A stretch of DNA of 64,000 nt, from assembly GCF_000297115.1 (NCBI RefSeq), contig NZ_CAKP01000019.1, positions 1 to 64,000 on the forward strand, read 5' to 3'. The notes beneath the pieces are model-generated. The model ran no database searches, was not told the origin of the DNA, and saw nothing but the letters and a program-made list of their open reading frames with translations. Made by a program: the position numbers and the translations under genes. The stretch comes from Caloramator australicus RC3 (GTDB lineage Bacteria; Bacillota; Clostridia; Clostridiales; Caloramatoraceae). Each line of letters starts with the position of its first letter. Position 1 is the stretch's first letter. Positions 18,900-28,994 of the stretch are shown piece by piece.

Positions 18900-20513
18900 A
18901 TGAAAAAAATAAAGCAAGTTATTACTTTACTTTTATTTACTGTAATAATCCTATCAAGCTTTGTTGGAGTAACAAAGGCAAAGTCTGAGCCAATGACAAA
19001 AGCAAACACTATTTATTATGCAACCTTCTCAGATCCAATTGATTTAAACCCAGCAATTTCAAGTGATAATGCATCAAGTGAAGTTACAGGCTTCTTGTTT
19101 AGAGCACTTTTAAAGAGGGATTGGTCAGGTAAGCTAATACCTGATATGGCAGAGGCTATGCCAACCATTTCAAATGATAATAAAACTATAACCTTTAAGC
19201 TCAGGAAAGGAATAAAATGGCATGATGGCACAGAATTAACCTCAGCTGATATTAAATTCTCTTATGAGTTTATTCTTGAACCAAAGGTTGCATCAGTTAG
19301 AAGATCCAACTTTATAAATATTGATACAATTGAAACACCAGACAAATATACTGTCGTATTTAAATTAAAGGAACCTGATTCAGCATTATTACCTAATTTT
19401 TCATACTATTACATTATTCCAAAGCATATTTGGGAGCCTGAATTACAGAAACTTTTAAACGGAACTTATAAATCAATTAAAGAAAGTAAATATAACAGAG
19501 AGCCAATAGGAAACGGACCATATATGTTTGTAGAATGGAAGACAGCAGAAAGAGTAGTATTAAAACGTAATCCAAACTTCTATGATCCACAACCCAAAAT
19601 CGAGTATATTGTATTTACAATAACACCATCACAGGCAGTTGCGATGGTAAAGACTGAAACTGGTGAAGCTGATTATGTTGTAGTTCCAGAATCAGACGTT
19701 GCAAGAATGAGAACAAAATCTAACCTTAATACATTCGTTTACGACAGAGCATCCTTTGACTATATCGTTTATAATTTAAAACACCCGATATTCTCTGATA
19801 AGAGAGTAAGACAGGCTATTGCTCACGCATTAAATAAGGAAGCTATGGTAAAGGGTATATATAAAGGTGTTGCAAGCGTAGCTCATAGCTCATACCATCC
19901 AAAGCTTTGGGCTTATAATCCTAACGTTAAGCCACTTCAATACAATTTAAACAGAGCAAAGCAGCTTTTAGATCAAGCCGGCTGGAAGGTAGGAAAGGAC
20001 GGAATAAGAGAAAAGAATGGTCAAAAATTACAGTTTGTTCTCATGACAAACAAAGGAAACATAATGAGAGAAAAGCTTGTAGTTTATATCCAAAATCAAT
20101 TAAGATTAGTTGGAATAAAAGTTGAACCTAGAATAATTGAATGGAATACCTTCTTAAATAAGTATTACTATGCTGGCAAATATGATGCAGTTCTACTTGG
20201 ATTTATTACTTCAATCGATGGTGATCAAACTGTTTTATTCCACAGCGATCCTGCAAAGGGAACCTTTAATAGAAATTTCTATAAAAATCCGCAAGTTGAT
20301 AAACTTTTAGATGATGCAAGAAAAACATTTGATATTAATGAACAGAAAAAATTATATTGGAAGTTACAAGAAATTATAGCTGAAGATCAACCAATAACTT
20401 ACATTGCATATAGAAAGAACGGATTATCCTTCAATAAGAGGGTAAAGAACGTTAAGGTTGTTGACTTGTTAGGAACCAATGATGGATACATGAGTTGGGA
20501 ATTACAAAAGTAA
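18900..20513 (+). CDS. Oligopeptide/dipeptide ABC transporter substrate-binding protein
   Basis: 537 aa, family 5 extracellular solute-binding protein: TIYYATFSDPIDLNPAISSDNASSEV near the N-terminus, then the RKGIKWHDGTELTSADIKFSYEF signature. The signal sequence (ITLLLFTVIILSSFVGVTKAKSE) has no lipobox cysteine, unlike most Gram-positive binding proteins. The protein may therefore be released or held by an uncleaved helix. The gene begins after a GGGGGGG-type site and leads the permease and ATPase genes. Confidence 0.92.
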   Translation: MKKIKQVITLLLFTVIILSSFVGVTKAKSEPMTKANTIYYATFSDPIDLNPAISSDNASSEVTGFLFRALLKRDWSGKLIPDMAEAMPTISNDNKTITFKLRKGIKWHDGTELTSADIKFSYEFILEPKVASVRRSNFINIDTIETPDKYTVVFKLKEPDSALLPNFSYYYIIPKHIWEPELQKLLNGTYKSIKESKYNREPIGNGPYMFVEWKTAERVVLKRNPNFYDPQPKIEYIVFTITPSQAVAMVKTETGEADYVVVPESDVARMRTKSNLNTFVYDRASFDYIVYNLKHPIFSDKRVRQAIAHALNKEAMVKGIYKGVASVAHSSYHPKLWAYNPNVKPLQYNLNRAKQLLDQAGWKVGKDGIREKNGQKLQFVLMTNKGNIMREKLVVYIQNQLRLVGIKVEPRIIEWNTFLNKYYYAGKYDAVLLGFITSIDGDQTVLFHSDPAKGTFNRNFYKNPQVDKLLDDARKTFDINEQKKLYWKLQEIIAEDQPITYIAYRKNGLSFNKRVKNVKVVDLLGTNDGYMSWELQK

Positions 20514-20598
20514 AAGAAAATATGTTGTTTTAGTTTAACTATAGATATGGCAAGGTTTCTTGCCATATCTATATTAATGAGAAATGTGGAGGTGGACT

Positions 20599-21552
20599 AT
20601 GCTAAAATACGTTGTAAAAAGAATTTTACAGGCTATACCGTTACTTTTCATAATTTCATTAATAACGTTTTTTATAATTAACCTAGCACCGGGCGACCCT
20701 ATTTATATGTTTATTAATCCAGAGACAGCAAATCCTGTTGATGTAGAAGTTATAAGAAAATCATTAGGTTTGGACAAGCCTATATATATTAGGTATATAT
20801 TGTGGTTAAAAAATGTTATCCAGGGTGATTTTGGTAAATCATTCCAACATGGCAGACCAGTTCTTGAAATGATTTTAGAAAGATTGCCAAATACTATAAC
20901 TCTTGCAATTGTATCTACTATTATATCGTTTTTAGTATCAATACCAGTTGGTGTTTATTCAGCAATAAAAAGAAATTCAATTTTGGATTATATGTTTTCA
21001 ACCTTTGCTTTTATAGGTATATCAATACCGTCTTTTTGGTTCGGACTAATGCTTATTTTATTGTTTAGTTTAAAATTAGGCTGGCTTCCTTCTGGCGGAA
21101 TGAGGGCAAATTTTGAAGAGTTTGATCTTATTGATCGTTTAAGACACATAATTTTGCCAGCTCTTGTATTGGGTATGGCAAGTATGGCATCGCAAATGAG
21201 GCAAATGAGAAGTGCGATGCTTGAAGTTATAAGACAGGATTACATAAGGACTGCAAGAAGTAAAGGTCTTTCTGAAAGGGTAGTAATATTTAAACATGCT
21301 TTAAGAAACGCCCTTTTACCGATAATAACAATCATAGGCTTTATTATACCATGGCTCGTAAGCGGTGCAGTTGTTACAGAAACAATTTTTTCTTGGCCAG
21401 GTATAGGAAGGCTTTACATTCATGCTACATTTATGAGGGATTATCCTGTAATTATGGGGGTTACTATTATTTCTTCGGTAATGGTAGTAGTAGGTTCAAT
21501 GGTAGCGGATATATTATATGCATTAGTGGATCCAAGAATAAAATATAACTAA
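20599..21552 (+). CDS. Peptide ABC transporter permease, OppB/DppB type
   Basis: 317 aa from ATG at 20599, which is 4 bases after GGAGGTGG. An in-frame GTG at 20584 precedes that site and is rejected. It has the N-terminal MLKYVVKRILQAIPLLFIIS signature, six membrane helices and an EAA-type loop (RSKGLSERVVIFKHALRNALLP) for contact with the ATPase subunits. It pairs with the OppC-type permease next in the operon. Confidence 0.95.
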   Translation: MLKYVVKRILQAIPLLFIISLITFFIINLAPGDPIYMFINPETANPVDVEVIRKSLGLDKPIYIRYILWLKNVIQGDFGKSFQHGRPVLEMILERLPNTITLAIVSTIISFLVSIPVGVYSAIKRNSILDYMFSTFAFIGISIPSFWFGLMLILLFSLKLGWLPSGGMRANFEEFDLIDRLRHIILPALVLGMASMASQMRQMRSAMLEVIRQDYIRTARSKGLSERVVIFKHALRNALLPIITIIGFIIPWLVSGAVVTETIFSWPGIGRLYIHATFMRDYPVIMGVTIISSVMVVVGSMVADILYALVDPRIKYN

Positions 21553-21566
21553 GTGAGGGGATAGAG

Positions 21567-22541
21567 ATGGCAGAAATAAAGCTTAATAATGAAAATAAAA
21601 GCGTTGAGCTTGCAGAAAGCTATGAATATAGCGATACCTTTTCAAAAAAGTTTCAAATATTTTGGAGAAGATTTAGAAAAAATAAGATGGCTGTTATAGG
21701 ACTAACAATATTAATTATTTTATATTCATTAGCAATTTTTGCTCCCTTTATAGCACCTTATGATCCAGCTGGAACAGCGGATGACATTATGTATGTCGAT
21801 GGTCCGCCAACATTTAGATCATATGTTGGTTATAATGTCAATGGGGAAGAGGTAGTATTTAAACCGAACTTCTTTGGAAGAGATGAGCTAGGAAGAGATG
21901 TATTCTCTCGATGCATATATGCAGGAAGAATTTCACTTACGGTTGGTTTTGTTTCAGTAAGTATATATGTTTTGATAGGAACTGTTTGGGGAGCAATTGC
22001 CGGCTATTACGGTGGCAAAGTTGATAACATAATGATGAGAATTGTTGATGCCATAATGTCCATTCCTACGATGATGCTTCTTATAACGGTAATGGCAATT
22101 TTTAAACCTAATCTTTATAATGTTATGATTGTTATCGGGTTAACGGGATGGACAGGTATCGCAAGATATGTAAGGGCGGAATTTTTAAGTTTAAAAAAGA
22201 GGGATTTTGTTGAGGCAGCAAGATGTATAGGAGCAAGTAATACAGCCATAATATTTAGACATATACTTCCAAACGCAATAGCCCCAGTTATAGTTGCAGC
22301 TACAATGGGTCTTGCATCAGCAATTTTAACAGAATCTACACTAAGCTTTTTTGGGTTAGGAGTTCAGCCACCGACGCCTTCATGGGGGAATATGCTTACT
22401 AACGCACAGGAATTAGAGACAATGGTATCAGCTCCTTGGAAGGCATTTTGGCCGGGGTTATTTATATTCCTCTCTGTATTATCCTTTAATTTCGTTGGTG
22501 ATGGTCTAAGGGACGCATTAGATCCAAGATTAAAACAGTAA
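21567..22541 (+). CDS. Peptide ABC transporter permease, OppC/DppC type
   Basis: 324 aa. The N-terminal cytoplasmic segment leads to the first helix (KMAVIGLTILIILYSLAIFAPFIAPYDP), the standard OppC start. An EAA-type loop follows (EAARCIGASNTAIIFRHILPNAIAP), and the end is VGDGLRDALDPRLKQ. It starts 14 bases after its partner permease. Confidence 0.95.
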   Translation: MAEIKLNNENKSVELAESYEYSDTFSKKFQIFWRRFRKNKMAVIGLTILIILYSLAIFAPFIAPYDPAGTADDIMYVDGPPTFRSYVGYNVNGEEVVFKPNFFGRDELGRDVFSRCIYAGRISLTVGFVSVSIYVLIGTVWGAIAGYYGGKVDNIMMRIVDAIMSIPTMMLLITVMAIFKPNLYNVMIVIGLTGWTGIARYVRAEFLSLKKRDFVEAARCIGASNTAIIFRHILPNAIAPVIVAATMGLASAILTESTLSFFGLGVQPPTPSWGNMLTNAQELETMVSAPWKAFWPGLFIFLSVLSFNFVGDGLRDALDPRLKQ

Positions 22542-22563
22542 AAATAAGATTAGAGGTGTTGCT

Positions 22564-23556
22564 ATGGAGAAGCTACTTGAAATTAAAAATCTTAGAACAT
22601 ATTTTTATACTGAAGATGGTGTAATTCCAGCTGTTGATGGAGTTGATTTTTATATAAAGCCGGGAGAAACATTAGGCGTTGTTGGTGAATCAGGATGTGG
22701 AAAAAGTATAACCTCCATGTCCATAATGAGGCTCATACCAAATCCTCCAGGAAAAATAATGGAGGGTAGCGAAATATGGTTTGATGGCGTTAATTTATTA
22801 AACTTACCAGAGAAGGAAATGAGAAGTATAAGAGGAAATAAAATCAGTATGATTTTCCAAGAGCCAATGACATCTTTAAATCCAGTTTACAAGGTTGGGG
22901 ATCAAATAAGCGAGGCTCTTATACTACATCAAAAGATGTCAAAAAAGGATGCGTGGGAAAAGGCCATTGAGATGCTTAAATTGGTAAACATACCTTCACC
23001 GGAAAAGGTAGTAAATGAGTTTCCACACACTTTAAGTGGGGGTATGAGACAAAGAGTAATGATAGCTATGGCCCTTGCTTGTAATCCAAAGCTTTTGATT
23101 GCAGATGAACCTACCACAGCATTGGATGTTACAGTTCAAGCACAGATTCTTGATCTTATGAATGAATTAAAAAAGAAGGTTAATGCTGCTGTTATGATGA
23201 TAACCCATAATTTGGGTGTAGTAGCAGAAACCTGCAATAGAGTAGTTGTAATGTATGCAGGACAGGTTGTAGAAGAGGGCGGCGTAGAAGAAATCTTTGA
23301 GAATCCATTACATCCATACACAAAAGGATTGCTAAACTCAATACCTGATGTAAATGGTAAAAAGGGCAAACTAGATGCTATCCCAGGAGTAGTTCCTAAT
23401 CCATTAAATATGCCAAAAGGCTGTAGATTTGCACCAAGGTGTGATAAGGCAAAGGATATATGTTATAAAGAAAAACCAGAGATCATAAGACTTGGAGAAG
23501 AAAGATGTGTAAGATGCTTCTTATATGACGAAAAGGTAGGTGTTAGCAATGGATAA
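22564..23556 (+). CDS. Peptide ABC transporter ATPase, OppD/DppD type
   Basis: 330 aa. Walker [10 protein letters not shown], signature LSGGMRQR, Walker [14 protein letters not shown], His switch MITHN. The C-terminal oligopeptide-transporter domain has the Cys cluster ([14 protein letters not shown] and a later CVRC), which in related proteins binds an iron-sulfur cluster. It overlaps the next gene by 8 bases. Confidence 0.96.
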   Translation: MEKLLEIKNLRTYFYTEDGVIPAVDGVDFYIKPGETLGVVGESGCGKSITSMSIMRLIPNPPGKIMEGSEIWFDGVNLLNLPEKEMRSIRGNKISMIFQEPMTSLNPVYKVGDQISEALILHQKMSKKDAWEKAIEMLKLVNIPSPEKVVNEFPHTLSGGMRQRVMIAMALACNPKLLIADEPTTALDVTVQAQILDLMNELKKKVNAAVMMITHNLGVVAETCNRVVVMYAGQVVEEGGVEEIFENPLHPYTKGLLNSIPDVNGKKGKLDAIPGVVPNPLNMPKGCRFAPRCDKAKDICYKEKPEIIRLGEERCVRCFLYDEKVGVSNG

Positions 23557-24517
23557 ACTAGTTGAAGTATATGGTCTAAAAAAATATTTCCCAATGAAGG
23601 GGGGATTTTTTAATAGAACAGTTAATTATTTAAAGGCAGTTGATGGAGTGAGTTTTTTTATAAATAGAGGAGAAGTGCTAGGCGTAGTTGGAGAGTCAGG
23701 ATGTGGTAAGTCCACCACAGGAAGGACAATATTAAAACTATTAGAACCTACCGATGGAAAGATAGTTTTTGATGGTGAAGATATAACAAAGCTTGAAGGT
23801 GAGGCTCTTCGAAAAAAAAGAAAGGAAATGCAGCTTATTTTTCAAGATCCATATTCCTCTTTAAATCCTAGGATGACGGTTGGTGAGATAATTGGCGAAC
23901 CAATTACCATTCATGAAAAGGTGAGCCGTGCAGAAAAACTTGAAAGGGTTAAGGAATTATTAAATAAGGTTGGCTTAAGCCCTTACCATGTTAGAAGATA
24001 TCCCCATGAGTTTAGTGGAGGACAAAGACAAAGAATAGGTATTGCAAGAGCTCTTGCCCTTAATCCAAAGTTTATAGTTGCAGATGAGTCGGTTTCAGCC
24101 CTTGACGTTTCGATACAGGCACAAGTTATAAATCTATTTGAAGAGTTAAAGGAAGAATTTAAGTTGACTTATATGTTTATTTCTCATGATTTAAGCGTTG
24201 TAAGACATATTTCAGATAGAATCTCTGTTATGTATCTTGGAAGAATGGTTGAAATGGCTGAAACTGAGGAACTATTTAATAATCCTATGCATCCTTATAC
24301 ACAGGCATTGCTATCAGCTGTTCCAATTCCCAATCCTAAACTTAAAAAAGATAGGATAATTTTACAAGGGGATGTTCCATCGCCTATAAATGCACCAAAG
24401 GGCTGTGTATTCCATACGAGATGTAGATATGCTATGGATGTATGTAAACATTTTGTTCCAGAATTTAAAGAAATCGAAGATGGTCATTTTGTTTCATGTT
24501 TTCTTTATGATAAATAG
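23549..24517 (+). CDS. Peptide ABC transporter ATPase, OppF/DppF type
   Basis: 322 aa from ATG at 23549. The in-frame GTG at 23540 overlaps the AAAGGTAGG site and is rejected. Walker [10 protein letters not shown], signature FSGGQRQR, Walker [14 protein letters not shown], and a C-terminal Cys cluster ([14 protein letters not shown]). It is the last gene of the transporter operon. No ordinary terminator hairpin follows before the palindromic repeat at 24547. Confidence 0.96.
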   Translation: MDKLVEVYGLKKYFPMKGGFFNRTVNYLKAVDGVSFFINRGEVLGVVGESGCGKSTTGRTILKLLEPTDGKIVFDGEDITKLEGEALRKKRKEMQLIFQDPYSSLNPRMTVGEIIGEPITIHEKVSRAEKLERVKELLNKVGLSPYHVRRYPHEFSGGQRQRIGIARALALNPKFIVADESVSALDVSIQAQVINLFEELKEEFKLTYMFISHDLSVVRHISDRISVMYLGRMVEMAETEELFNNPMHPYTQALLSAVPIPNPKLKKDRIILQGDVPSPINAPKGCVFHTRCRYAMDVCKHFVPEFKEIEDGHFVSCFLYDK

Positions 24518-24546
24518 TATAAAAAATGAAAGGAATAAAATTGGAC

Positions 24547-24710
24547 TAGATTGTGATACCCCTTTTAAGTGTTTAACTTTACAAGAGCCCCGGAAGGATT
24601 AGAAAAGGTATTGCTCATAAGTTAAAGTATTAGAATTATATAAGTTTATGAGGCAATACCACGAAAGTCCTTTATGGGGCTTTTGTTAATCAAACTTTTT
24701 CAACAGGCTG
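24547..24710 (+). repeat. Short diverged relative of the terminator-associated palindromic repeat
   Basis: A 164-bp element with ends TAGATTGTGATAC and CAACAGGCTG that match the long copies (CAGATTGTAGAC and CAACAGTCTG). It shares the CAAGAGCCCC block and an ACTTTTTCAACAG right arm. Its centre differs: GGTATTGC-TCATAA pairs with TTATGA-GGCAATACC. Segment AGCCCCGGAAGGA pairs with TCCTTTATGGGGCT, followed by TTTTGTT, so it may itself serve as the terminator of the peptide-transport operon. It has the same orientation relative to the upstream gene as the other two copies. I see no flanking duplication. Confidence 0.75.
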
Positions 24711-24767
24711 TTTATTTTTTGGTAAATATGAGATAATATAAGTAGATTAATGAAAGGGAGTGTTGAT

Positions 24768-25166
24768 ATGATAGACAGAGAAAAGATAATTGAGTTTTTA
24801 GAAAATGAAGGACTTAGCGAAATCGATGTTATCGATTATAAGGATGAAGACGTCTTAGTTTTAAACTTCTTCTATACCTTTGATGAGGCAGAGCTTGAAG
24901 CTGCAAAGCAGTTTGCAAACGATAATTACGAAGAGGATAATGAGGATGTATGGTATGAAGAATACTTCTTACCATACCTTACTGATATGGCAGCGGATAA
25001 TATAAGGGACATCGTCGATGATTTAGGAGAAAAGTTTGGGGTTGAAGGTGAATTTGTTCTCTACGAAATGGATAGGGATTATCATAGCGAATGTGAATGC
25101 ATTTTAGCCCTTGCTGAAAAGGGAAAGGATTTTGACATTGAAGACATTTTAGATGAATTAGAATAA
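24768..25166 (+). CDS. Small highly acidic protein of unknown function
   Basis: 132 aa from ATG at 24768, placed after an AAAGGGAG site. An upstream ATG at 24750 has no site. It is rich in Asp and Glu throughout (for example YKDEDVLVLNFFYTFDEAELEAA, DNYEEDNEDVWYEEYF), with one C-E-C near the end and no membrane segment. I do not recognise the family. It is flanked by the repeat on the left and a bidirectional terminator on the right, so it is monocistronic. Confidence 0.7.
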   Translation: MIDREKIIEFLENEGLSEIDVIDYKDEDVLVLNFFYTFDEAELEAAKQFANDNYEEDNEDVWYEEYFLPYLTDMAADNIRDIVDDLGEKFGVEGEFVLYEMDRDYHSECECILALAEKGKDFDIEDILDELE

Positions 25167-25196
25167 GGCTGCACCTTATAATGTGCAGCCTTATTC
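25163..25196. terminator. Bidirectional terminator
   Basis: AATAAGGCTGCAC pairs with GTGCAGCCTTATT around CTTATAAT, overlapping the stop codons of the converging genes at 25166 and 25191. Confidence 0.85.
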
Positions 25197-27176
25197 TGAA
25201 AATTGAAGCTGATAAAGGTTATAATATAGGCCCTTCTTTTCCATTAACTCATCATGGCTTCCTATTTCCCTTATTCTTCCTTTATGCATTACTATTATTC
25301 TATCGCAATTTTTTATCGTAGATAATCTGTGGGCTACTATTATGGTTGTTCTGCCATCTGAAATCTTTTTAAGGGCATCCTGGATAAGCCCTTCAGTTTC
25401 GGTATCTATATTGGAGGTTGCTTCGTCCAGGACTAAGATTGAAGGATCAAATGCAAGGGCCCTTGCAAAGGCAATAAGCTGCCTTTGACCTTGTGAAAGG
25501 GTAGTTCCTCTTTCGTTGACTGGGCTTTCGTATTTTTGGGGCAATCTTTCAATGAACTTATCTGCGTTTACAAATTTGCAAACTTCTATTATTTTTTTAT
25601 CAGTAATTCTGTTTTCACCAAGTCGTATATTACCTTTTATATCTCCTGTAAATAAAAATACGTCCTGCATAACTGTGGCTATATTTTTCCTTAAGGAATA
25701 TTTATCATAATCCTTTATATTTATTCCATCTATCAAAATTTCTCCTTTTTGGACATCATATAGCCTGCTTATTAAATTGATTATGGATGTTTTACCAGCA
25801 CCAGTATGTCCTACTATGGCAATTTTTTCTCCAGGTCTTATTTTAAAGCTTACATCTTTTAGAACATATTCGTCCTTTTTGTAGGCAAACCATACATTTT
25901 TGAATTCTATTTCACCTTTAAGCTTTTCAACTTTTATTGCATTTTCTGAATTTGGTATTTTTTCATTCGTATCTAGAAGTGAAAATATTCTTTCGGCGGA
26001 TGCCATGGCTGATTGGAGTATATCGTATTTTTCGGTTATGTCGTATATTGGTTGGAAAAACTGCTGAACGTATGAAACAAAAACATATAAAACTCCAAAG
26101 GGAATAATTTCCTTTAAGACCATTTTACCACCAAACCATACTATTGCTGTTAAGGTCAATGTGGATAAAAAGTCTATGCTAGGCCTGAATATCCCAAAAA
26201 TTATAATTTGATTTCTTGTTTCTTTGTAATAATCCTTGTTTACTTTTTCAAATTCATCAAAGGTTTTGTCTTCAATATTGAATATTTGGATGGTTTTCAT
26301 ACCTGATATATTTTCGGATAAAAATGCATTTATTTTAGCAAGCTTGGTCCTAACATTTCTATAGGCTTCCCTATCATATTTTCTAAATATAATAGTCAAT
26401 ATAATTATAATAGGAATAAAAAATAGCATAACAAGGGCTAATTTTGCGTTAAGTGTAAACATAGCAATTACTATTCCTGCTAATAGAAAAAAGTCCTTAA
26501 CAAGATAAACTAAGACTGAGGTATACATTTCGTTTATGGTTTCAACATCATTTGTAACTCTTGTAACAAGGCGCCCGATGGGAGTTTTATCAAAAAATGA
26601 AAGGGACAACTCCTCAATGTGTTTAAAAAGTTTTTCCCTAATATTAAATATTATTTTTTGACTTGTTAGATTTAAAATATAAACCTGACCGTAATTAACA
26701 AAAAATAATATTAAAGAAACAATAAAAACATATAAAGCTGTTTTGATTATCCCCTTTAAATCATCCTGCCTTATATTTTTTAAATCATTAGATGTTAGCT
26801 TTTTTATTTCAAAGGAGTTATTATCCTGATATAATTTATCTTTGATTATAAAACTTTTAGAATAATCGACCTTCCCATAAGCTATGTAATAATCTGTCCC
26901 GTCATAAACCAAAGAGACAGTTTTGCCCTTTGGATGAATTCCCTTAAGTATCGTATTATCTTTTATAGTATAATAACTTTTATATCCATTTATATATTGA
27001 TCAATTGCGTTTTTAATAAGGTATGGTCTTGATAGGTCTAAAAAGACGGCTATAAACATTAATAGAAAAACTAATGCCATTTCTTTTATATAAGGTCTTA
27101 TGAATTTTAATAATCTTTTCATTAGGACGGAATCATATTCTTTTACAATCGAGTCCTCCAAATTGAATTTATCCAT
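25191..27176 (-). CDS. ABC exporter half-transporter, BmrD/YheH-like, with extracellular insert
   Basis: 661 aa. It is a six-helix exporter domain followed by an ATPase domain (Walker A GHTGAGKTS, signature LSQGQRQ, Walker B LVLDEATSNID with catalytic Glu, switch IVAHR). An extra segment of about 90 residues (roughly 50-140) lies between the first and second helices and should be extracytoplasmic. Its ATG overlaps the stop of the upstream half-transporter (TAATG), so the two are translationally coupled. They likely form a heterodimeric multidrug-type exporter. Confidence 0.92.
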   Translation of the reverse strand: MDKFNLEDSIVKEYDSVLMKRLLKFIRPYIKEMALVFLLMFIAVFLDLSRPYLIKNAIDQYINGYKSYYTIKDNTILKGIHPKGKTVSLVYDGTDYYIAYGKVDYSKSFIIKDKLYQDNNSFEIKKLTSNDLKNIRQDDLKGIIKTALYVFIVSLILFFVNYGQVYILNLTSQKIIFNIREKLFKHIEELSLSFFDKTPIGRLVTRVTNDVETINEMYTSVLVYLVKDFFLLAGIVIAMFTLNAKLALVMLFFIPIIIILTIIFRKYDREAYRNVRTKLAKINAFLSENISGMKTIQIFNIEDKTFDEFEKVNKDYYKETRNQIIIFGIFRPSIDFLSTLTLTAIVWFGGKMVLKEIIPFGVLYVFVSYVQQFFQPIYDITEKYDILQSAMASAERIFSLLDTNEKIPNSENAIKVEKLKGEIEFKNVWFAYKKDEYVLKDVSFKIRPGEKIAIVGHTGAGKTSIINLISRLYDVQKGEILIDGINIKDYDKYSLRKNIATVMQDVFLFTGDIKGNIRLGENRITDKKIIEVCKFVNADKFIERLPQKYESPVNERGTTLSQGQRQLIAFARALAFDPSILVLDEATSNIDTETEGLIQDALKKISDGRTTIIVAHRLSTIKNCDRIIVMHKGRIREIGSHDELMEKKGLYYNLYQLQFSE

Positions 27177-28921
27177 TATTCCGCCTCCTCTAACTTTTCT
27201 TCAATCTGCTGTTTTAAATATATTTTCTTATAAAGTCCATCATTTTCTATAAGTTGATTATGGTTCCCGCTCTCTACTATTCTGCCTTCATCTAACACGA
27301 TTATGTTATCACAATCTTTAATAGCTGAAATTCTGTGTGAAATTACAATTGAAGTTTTTCCTTTCATTACTTCCTTTAAATTTTTTAAAATCCTATTTTC
27401 TGTTTTTGCGTCAACTGCTGAAAGACAGTCATCGAAGATAAGGATTTCAGGTTCTTTTATTAGCGCTCTTGCAATTGAAATTCTCTGCTTTTGACCTCCA
27501 GATAGGGTTATTCCCCTTTCGCCAACGATTGTTTTGTAACCATCGTTAAAACCTATTATATCCTCATGAACCTCTGCAATTTTGGCATATTTTATTACTT
27601 TATCATCGTCAGTCTCATAAAGTGGAAGGGCTATATTTTCTGCAACGCTTTTCGAAAATAAAAAGGATTCCTGAGGAACGAAACCAATTTTTTTTCTTAA
27701 TATTGAGATTGGAATTTTATTTATGTCGTGCCCGTTTATAAATATTGTTCCATCTTGAACATTATAAAGCCTTATTAAAAGATTAACTAATGTGGATTTT
27801 CCACTTCCTGTTTTACCTATAATACCAAGGCTTTCACCTTTTCTTATATGGAGATTTATATTTTTAAGAGCTGGAGACTTAGAGCTTTCATATTGAAAGT
27901 TGAGATTATTTATTATTATATCTCCATCTAAAGAGGTAACATTATCAACGTTCTTATCATAAATTTCAATACTTTGATTTAAAACGTTTTCAATTCTTTC
28001 CAGGGAAGCATATCCCCTTTGAACTACATTTATGACCCAACCGATTGCCATCATTGGCCATACCAGGCTTCCAAGATACATATTAAAGGCTATAAAATCA
28101 CCGATAGAAATTATGTTTAAAACAACATAAGAAGCTCCAACGGCAATTAAGATTACAAAGCTCAAATAGGCTAAAAGCTCAGTAAGGGGAAAAAGGATGC
28201 CCCAAACCTTAACAAGATTCATATTTGCTTTTAAATATTCCCTATTCTGTTCATTAAACTTTACATATTCATTTGCTTCTTGGGCAAAGGTCTTTATTAC
28301 TCTAATTCCTGAAAAATTCTCTTGAACGACGTCAGTAAGTTTTGCAAAGACTTCCTGAACCTTTAAAAATCTTTTATGAATGAGTTTACCAAAGTTTGTA
28401 GCAACGATAGATACAAGAGGAAGAGGAATTAGTGATATTAAAGTTAGCTTAACATTGATGGACAGCATAATTGATAATGTTATTACCGTAAGGAAAATAG
28501 CATCAAACATCATTACTATTCCTTGACCTAAGGACATTCTAAAGGCGTTTAGATCATTTGTAGCAAGAGCCATTAGGTCACCTGTTTTGTTTTTGTTATA
28601 GAAATTTATAGAGAGTTTTTCAAGACGAGAGAAAAGCTTATTGCGCAGGTCATATTCTATTTTTCTTGATGTTCCAATAATAAAAATCCTCCAGAAAAAT
28701 CTTGAAATGGCTATTATAATGGATAATACTATTATTAATAGGAGATTTTTTGCAACTGATATATTGGAAATACTTTTGTTTGCTATACCATCCGATAGTC
28801 TACCTAGAATTCGCGGAGGAATAAGCTGCAGAATATCCACAACAAATAGTGCTAAAATGCCAAGGATATATCTTCCTTTATATTTTTTCATATATTTTAA
28901 CATCATTTTTAATTTTTTCAA
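27176..28921 (-). CDS. ABC exporter half-transporter, BmrC/YheI-like, degenerate ATP site
   Basis: 581 aa from TTG at 28921, which follows GGGGGTGAT. An ATG at 28936 lies upstream but would place the ribosome site inside the gene. Exporter helices then ATPase: Walker A GKTGSGKST, signature LSGGQKQR. The Walker B reads LIFDDCLSAVD, with Asp in place of the catalytic Glu. With LSQGQ in the partner, this fits the rule that heterodimeric exporters of the TM287/288 and BmrCD kind have one impaired ATP site. Confidence 0.92.
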   Translation of the reverse strand: MKKLKMMLKYMKKYKGRYILGILALFVVDILQLIPPRILGRLSDGIANKSISNISVAKNLLLIIVLSIIIAISRFFWRIFIIGTSRKIEYDLRNKLFSRLEKLSINFYNKNKTGDLMALATNDLNAFRMSLGQGIVMMFDAIFLTVITLSIMLSINVKLTLISLIPLPLVSIVATNFGKLIHKRFLKVQEVFAKLTDVVQENFSGIRVIKTFAQEANEYVKFNEQNREYLKANMNLVKVWGILFPLTELLAYLSFVILIAVGASYVVLNIISIGDFIAFNMYLGSLVWPMMAIGWVINVVQRGYASLERIENVLNQSIEIYDKNVDNVTSLDGDIIINNLNFQYESSKSPALKNINLHIRKGESLGIIGKTGSGKSTLVNLLIRLYNVQDGTIFINGHDINKIPISILRKKIGFVPQESFLFSKSVAENIALPLYETDDDKVIKYAKIAEVHEDIIGFNDGYKTIVGERGITLSGGQKQRISIARALIKEPEILIFDDCLSAVDAKTENRILKNLKEVMKGKTSIVISHRISAIKDCDNIIVLDEGRIVESGNHNQLIENDGLYKKIYLKQQIEEKLEEAE

Positions 28922-28994
28922 ATTTATCACCCCCATAAAAGGATTATATAATTATTTTAAGAAAATTTCAAATTTTTTGATTTGGAGGTTCAAA

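Noticed and set aside
28641-28994. N-terminal extension of the flavoprotein gene
   Set aside because: It lies inside the divergent ABC exporter gene. A good ribosome site and the typical family start are at 28995.
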